Below are positions 38,761 through 40,873 of a stretch of DNA of 40,873 nt, one piece after another. The stretch's first letter is position 1, and each line of letters begins with the position of its first letter. The translations under genes were made by a program, and so were the position numbers. Source of the DNA: a virus; IMG/VR virus record IMGVR_UViG_3300032213_000610, positions 64,001-104,873 of that record; one strand, written 5' to 3'. The notes under the pieces were generated by a model that had not been told where the DNA came from, did no database searches, and saw nothing but the letters and a program-made list of their open reading frames with translations.

Positions 38761-38784
38761 GACCAGGGATTTTAGCCCCTGGTC
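38761..38784 (-). terminator. 8-bp hairpin after the RIIB-like gene
   Basis: GACCAGGG and CCCTGGTC form a perfect 8-bp stem around an 8-nt loop, directly downstream of the RIIB-like stop (38793) and upstream of the HNH start (38747). The following TTATATTAAG is only a poor U-tract, so it may be an attenuator or mRNA processing site. A TAACTTTG box (38795-38788) lies just before the hairpin. Confidence 0.5.
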
Positions 38785-38792
38785 CTACAAAG

Positions 38793-40388
38793 TTAATCAA
38801 TATTTACGATTCTCTTAGAGATTTCTTGTCTTATTTCATCAAGACTCTTAACAATTTTAAGTACTTCTACAGCAGATAAAGCAGGGAGATTGAACTCATA
38901 CTTCTTAGCTTCTGCAATAAAACCTTCTCTAGCTTTTGTACTTAGATTTTCCAATTCGCGAATTGCATAGCTCTCATCAAGCTCCATTGTATCAAAGTCT
39001 AGATCATGTAAGATTTCTGTTGCTTCTTCACGAGGAACAGTCATAATTGGTAAATACTCATAGCATCTACCTTTACTCTCACCGATACCTACAACCTTCA
39101 TTGGATTGATAAGTACAAGTACAGATGTATCACCACAACCTACATAATGAATCTCATCAGATGTAAAGTGTAAACCTTCAGCACCACAATCGTCAGTATT
39201 CCATCTACAGTTTTCCATAGGCATACTCACTGGTCTACCAATACGGATGTCAAATGTTTGTGTATGGGCATCTGTAAATCTATTCTCTGCTCTATTAGGC
39301 AAATCAAGATAGAGTTCAGTTAGATTACCGATCTCTTCACCATAATTAGATTTATCATATTTATAAACTTCACCTGTACCATCACATTCTGGACAATCAC
39401 AGCTGTCTTCACCATAACAATCATTATCTTCATAATAGTCATCAGCCTCACAAGGAATTGTTCCTGAACCATCACAATATGTACATACTTCTTTTTCTTC
39501 AAATATAGATTTGTGAACCATTTTGTATTGACCATTCTGTAAGAATACTAAATAGTCAGCTGGGTTCTTCTTCCATACAGCTTTAGTCTTGTTGTAAGCA
39601 TTGCTAATGAACTGTACTAGCTCTGTAGATCCATGTAATGTTACAACGTTACGTAATGCTACAAAGAATCCTTGCTTGGTGATACGGAAGCTGTTCTTCT
39701 TTAAGAAGTTGTATAGCTTGTCAGCCACCTCAGCTCTTGGATTCAAGCAACACCACATAAAGAAACGCTTAAGTGATTGATACTCTTCGTCTTCTTGTAT
39801 AAGTTCATTCACCTCATCGATTTCTCTATCTGTTACATTGTCCATAGAGTTGTAACTGTGAAGTCCAATGATACGTAAGAACTCATCTACCATCAAAGGT
39901 GGGATGCTTCTGTTGATTCCCTTGATATAAAGAGATCCGTCTTTCATCTCAAAATCATCAAACTTAGCTAGATACTCAGCACCTTTCTGAATAGCCTTAG
40001 CTTTCTCATATGCAGCCTGTGCTTCCTGCTTCTCTTTTAGTATATCTGGAGAACCTACAAGGCTCAATAAACAAGCTTCTGTCTTACATTCTCTGGCATT
40101 ATTAAAGTCTTCTGCTGTAGCTTTAGACTTAGTGATGATAGAACCATCATTAAGCACCACTGTAAGCACATCATTCACAATCTTAATGTTGGAATAAGGC
40201 TTAACAACACTTGGTGCAGCGGGTGCTACCCATGGATTACTAACCCCTATTGTGTAAGTAGAAGGTTTCTCTTGTTGATCTAATCTTTCTAATGTCTTCT
40301 CTAATCTTTTAAGCTCAATCTCATGTTGTAATTCATCTAATTGCTTTTGTTTCTGGCTTTTGAACCAGCTTAAACTGAATAGTCCCAT
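38793..40388 (-). CDS. RIIB-like protein with DnaJ-type zinc cluster insertion
   Basis: 531 residues. An N-terminal coiled coil (DELQHEIELKRLEKTLERLD), then VLTVVLNDGSIITKSKATAE, FEMKDGSLYIKGINRSIPPL, QSLKRFFMWCCLNPRAEVAD, GFFVALRNVVTL and a C-terminal DCGAEGLHFTSDEIHYVGCG with VLVLINPMKVVGI make up the pattern of T4 RIIB-like phage proteins. Inserted at residues 302-340 are VCTYCDGSGTIPC and DCPECDGTGEVY, a DnaJ-like zinc cluster (CxxCxGSG/CxxCxGTG). T4 RIIB acts with RIIA in lysis inhibition and exclusion resistance. No RIIA is in the window; it could lie further right. Starts after an AAAACAAAACAAA leader. Confidence 0.8.
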   Translation of the reverse strand: MGLFSLSWFKSQKQKQLDELQHEIELKRLEKTLERLDQQEKPSTYTIGVSNPWVAPAAPSVVKPYSNIKIVNDVLTVVLNDGSIITKSKATAEDFNNARECKTEACLLSLVGSPDILKEKQEAQAAYEKAKAIQKGAEYLAKFDDFEMKDGSLYIKGINRSIPPLMVDEFLRIIGLHSYNSMDNVTDREIDEVNELIQEDEEYQSLKRFFMWCCLNPRAEVADKLYNFLKKNSFRITKQGFFVALRNVVTLHGSTELVQFISNAYNKTKAVWKKNPADYLVFLQNGQYKMVHKSIFEEKEVCTYCDGSGTIPCEADDYYEDNDCYGEDSCDCPECDGTGEVYKYDKSNYGEEIGNLTELYLDLPNRAENRFTDAHTQTFDIRIGRPVSMPMENCRWNTDDCGAEGLHFTSDEIHYVGCGDTSVLVLINPMKVVGIGESKGRCYEYLPIMTVPREEATEILHDLDFDTMELDESYAIRELENLSTKAREGFIAEAKKYEFNLPALSAVEVLKIVKSLDEIRQEISKRIVNID

Positions 40389-40406
40389 TTTGTTTTGTTT
40401 TTTGTT

Positions 40407-40535
40407 TTATTTTAAATCGGTTATATTTTCTCTTAAAAATTGAGCAAATGCATTTTTGAAATATCCATTTGGACAAATATCAAATGCCCACATAATGAAC
40501 ACTGATGTAAGCCATAGCTTAATTTCTCTCCACAT
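40407..40535 (-). CDS. Tiny membrane-like protein
   Basis: 42 residues: MWREIKLWLTSVFIMWAFDI, then CPNGYFKNAFAQFLRENITD and LK. One amphipathic/hydrophobic helix (about residues 7-20) could insert into the membrane. It lies 18 nt upstream of the RIIB-like start and 1 nt after the next upstream ORF, in line with tight packing on this strand. Not recognised. Confidence 0.45.
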   Translation of the reverse strand: MWREIKLWLTSVFIMWAFDICPNGYFKNAFAQFLRENITDLK

Positions 40536-40536
40536 A

Positions 40537-40668
40537 TTATTTTATTTTGTATTGTGTACACCAAATAGGTATTGAATAAAAGAAATATATTCTTCTTCTA
40601 ACTGTGTAGCCATTTTCATCTTCTCCACAATAGATGTCAAAGTTGTTGAATCCTCTTTTATATTTCAT
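40537..40668 (-). CDS. Tiny basic protein of unknown function
   Basis: 43 residues: MKYKRGFNNFDIYCGEDENG, then YTVRRRIYFFYSIPIWCTQY and KIK. Aromatic and basic with two Cys; likely a small beta unit. The start is 3 nt after the stop of the truncated upstream ORF, and the next ORF follows 1 nt after its own stop. Support is positional. Confidence 0.42.
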   Translation of the reverse strand: MKYKRGFNNFDIYCGEDENGYTVRRRIYFFYSIPIWCTQYKIK

Positions 40669-40671
40669 AGG

Positions 40672-40873
40672 TTATTTGTTTTTAACTATTTCATTACTAT
40701 AACGGTATGCTTTCCACCCTTTTATCCACTCATCTAATTCTTCGTGAGATGGTCTATTATTTGCATTATCTGTGTAAGTATCACCCCAAGCATCATTTTG
40801 TAATAATCCTCTTTGTGCTGCATTCCAACCTCTCTGATAATTTGAAGGTGTATCGGAAGTAACTTCTTGATGA
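40672..40873 (-). CDS. C-terminal part of an Rmf/CrpP-like small protein (truncated at window edge)
   Basis: 67 residues are visible and the frame runs off the right edge. NYQRGWNAAQRGLLQNDAWG, then SHEELDEWIKGWKAYRYSNE has the R-G-W-x-A-x-x-x-G ... W-x-x-G-W layout of ribosome-modulation-factor-like and CrpP-like small proteins common in phages. No start can be assigned. Role uncertain; family resemblance is by pattern only. Confidence 0.5.
   Translation of the reverse strand, partial: HQEVTSDTPSNYQRGWNAAQRGLLQNDAWGDTYTDNANNRPSHEELDEWIKGWKAYRYSNEIVKNK

Noticed and set aside
1-40873. tRNA genes and integration/att sites
   Set aside because: No tRNA-like TPsiC/acceptor combination, integrase or flanking repeat was seen by eye, so nothing can be supported.

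Overview
The window looks like part of a large tailed-phage (Caudoviricetes) genome or contig whose host is probably a member of the Bacteroidota. The host call rests on four upstream regions on the + strand that carry the Bacteroidota sigma signature (a -33 TTG/TTTG and a -7 TAnnTTTG box 18-20 nt apart, three of them exactly TATCTTTG). It is also supported by starts preceded by A-rich stretches rather than Shine-Dalgarno sites, a Bacteroidota-type DUF5522 mini-protein and AT-rich coding. No integrase, tRNA, CRISPR array, IS element or host housekeeping gene is visible. Phage identity rests on the giant tail fibre with an S74 chaperone, the collagen-like fibre, the endolysin and holin cluster, an RIIB-like protein and dense overlapping gene packing.

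Layout. The + strand (1-29215) is the virion, lysis and surface half. A truncated gene (1-645) and a 1383-aa protein with an N-terminal PD-(D/E)XK-like domain (647-4798) come first. After a promoter/hairpin intergenic region comes a 2483-aa giant fibre (4933-12384) with about 60 degenerate 15-16 residue Gly-rich repeats. It is followed by three tandem paralogous small proteins (12386-13776) and two small genes. A new promoter (14448-14479) then opens a compact cassette: GT9-like glycosyltransferase, sulfotransferase, GT25-like glycosyltransferase, APS kinase, a HIGH-type nucleotidyltransferase and a DUF2061 membrane protein (14496-17823). A lysis region follows (17897-20637; TM/coiled-coil proteins, holin-like protein, GH19 endolysin, overlapping spanin-like pair) and then tiny basic proteins.

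A third promoter leads into a family of modular surface proteins (21024-25481). Each pairs a short shared N-terminal module with a different display part: collagen-like, poly-threonine, beta-rich, PKD-like or leucine-rich. A further glycosyltransferase lies between two poly-Thr genes. A fourth promoter starts a run of small Lys/Arg-rich proteins sharing a KKAQxG motif (26245-29215), closed by a strong terminator at 29219-29246.

From there to the end everything runs on the minus strand, convergent with the first half. Read in transcription order from the right edge it holds: an Rmf-like fragment, two small proteins, an RIIB-like protein with a DnaJ-type zinc cluster, an HNH endonuclease, a PD-(D/E)XK nuclease, unknown proteins, a MazG-like protein, class II ribonucleotide reductase, DUF5522, RecA, dUTPase, an HNH/NinG-like protein, a membrane-anchored HExxH protein, a GroES-like protein and two GT2 glycosyltransferases. 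This is nucleotide and DNA metabolism with host-interaction genes at its 3' end.

The most notable system is the combination of a PAPS-making and sulfotransfer cassette with five glycosyltransferases and several surface proteins containing mucin-like poly-Thr tracts. This could be a phage-encoded pathway that glycosylates and sulfates its own virion surface or the host envelope. The enzyme families are visible in the sequence. The acceptor and the joint pathway are inference.
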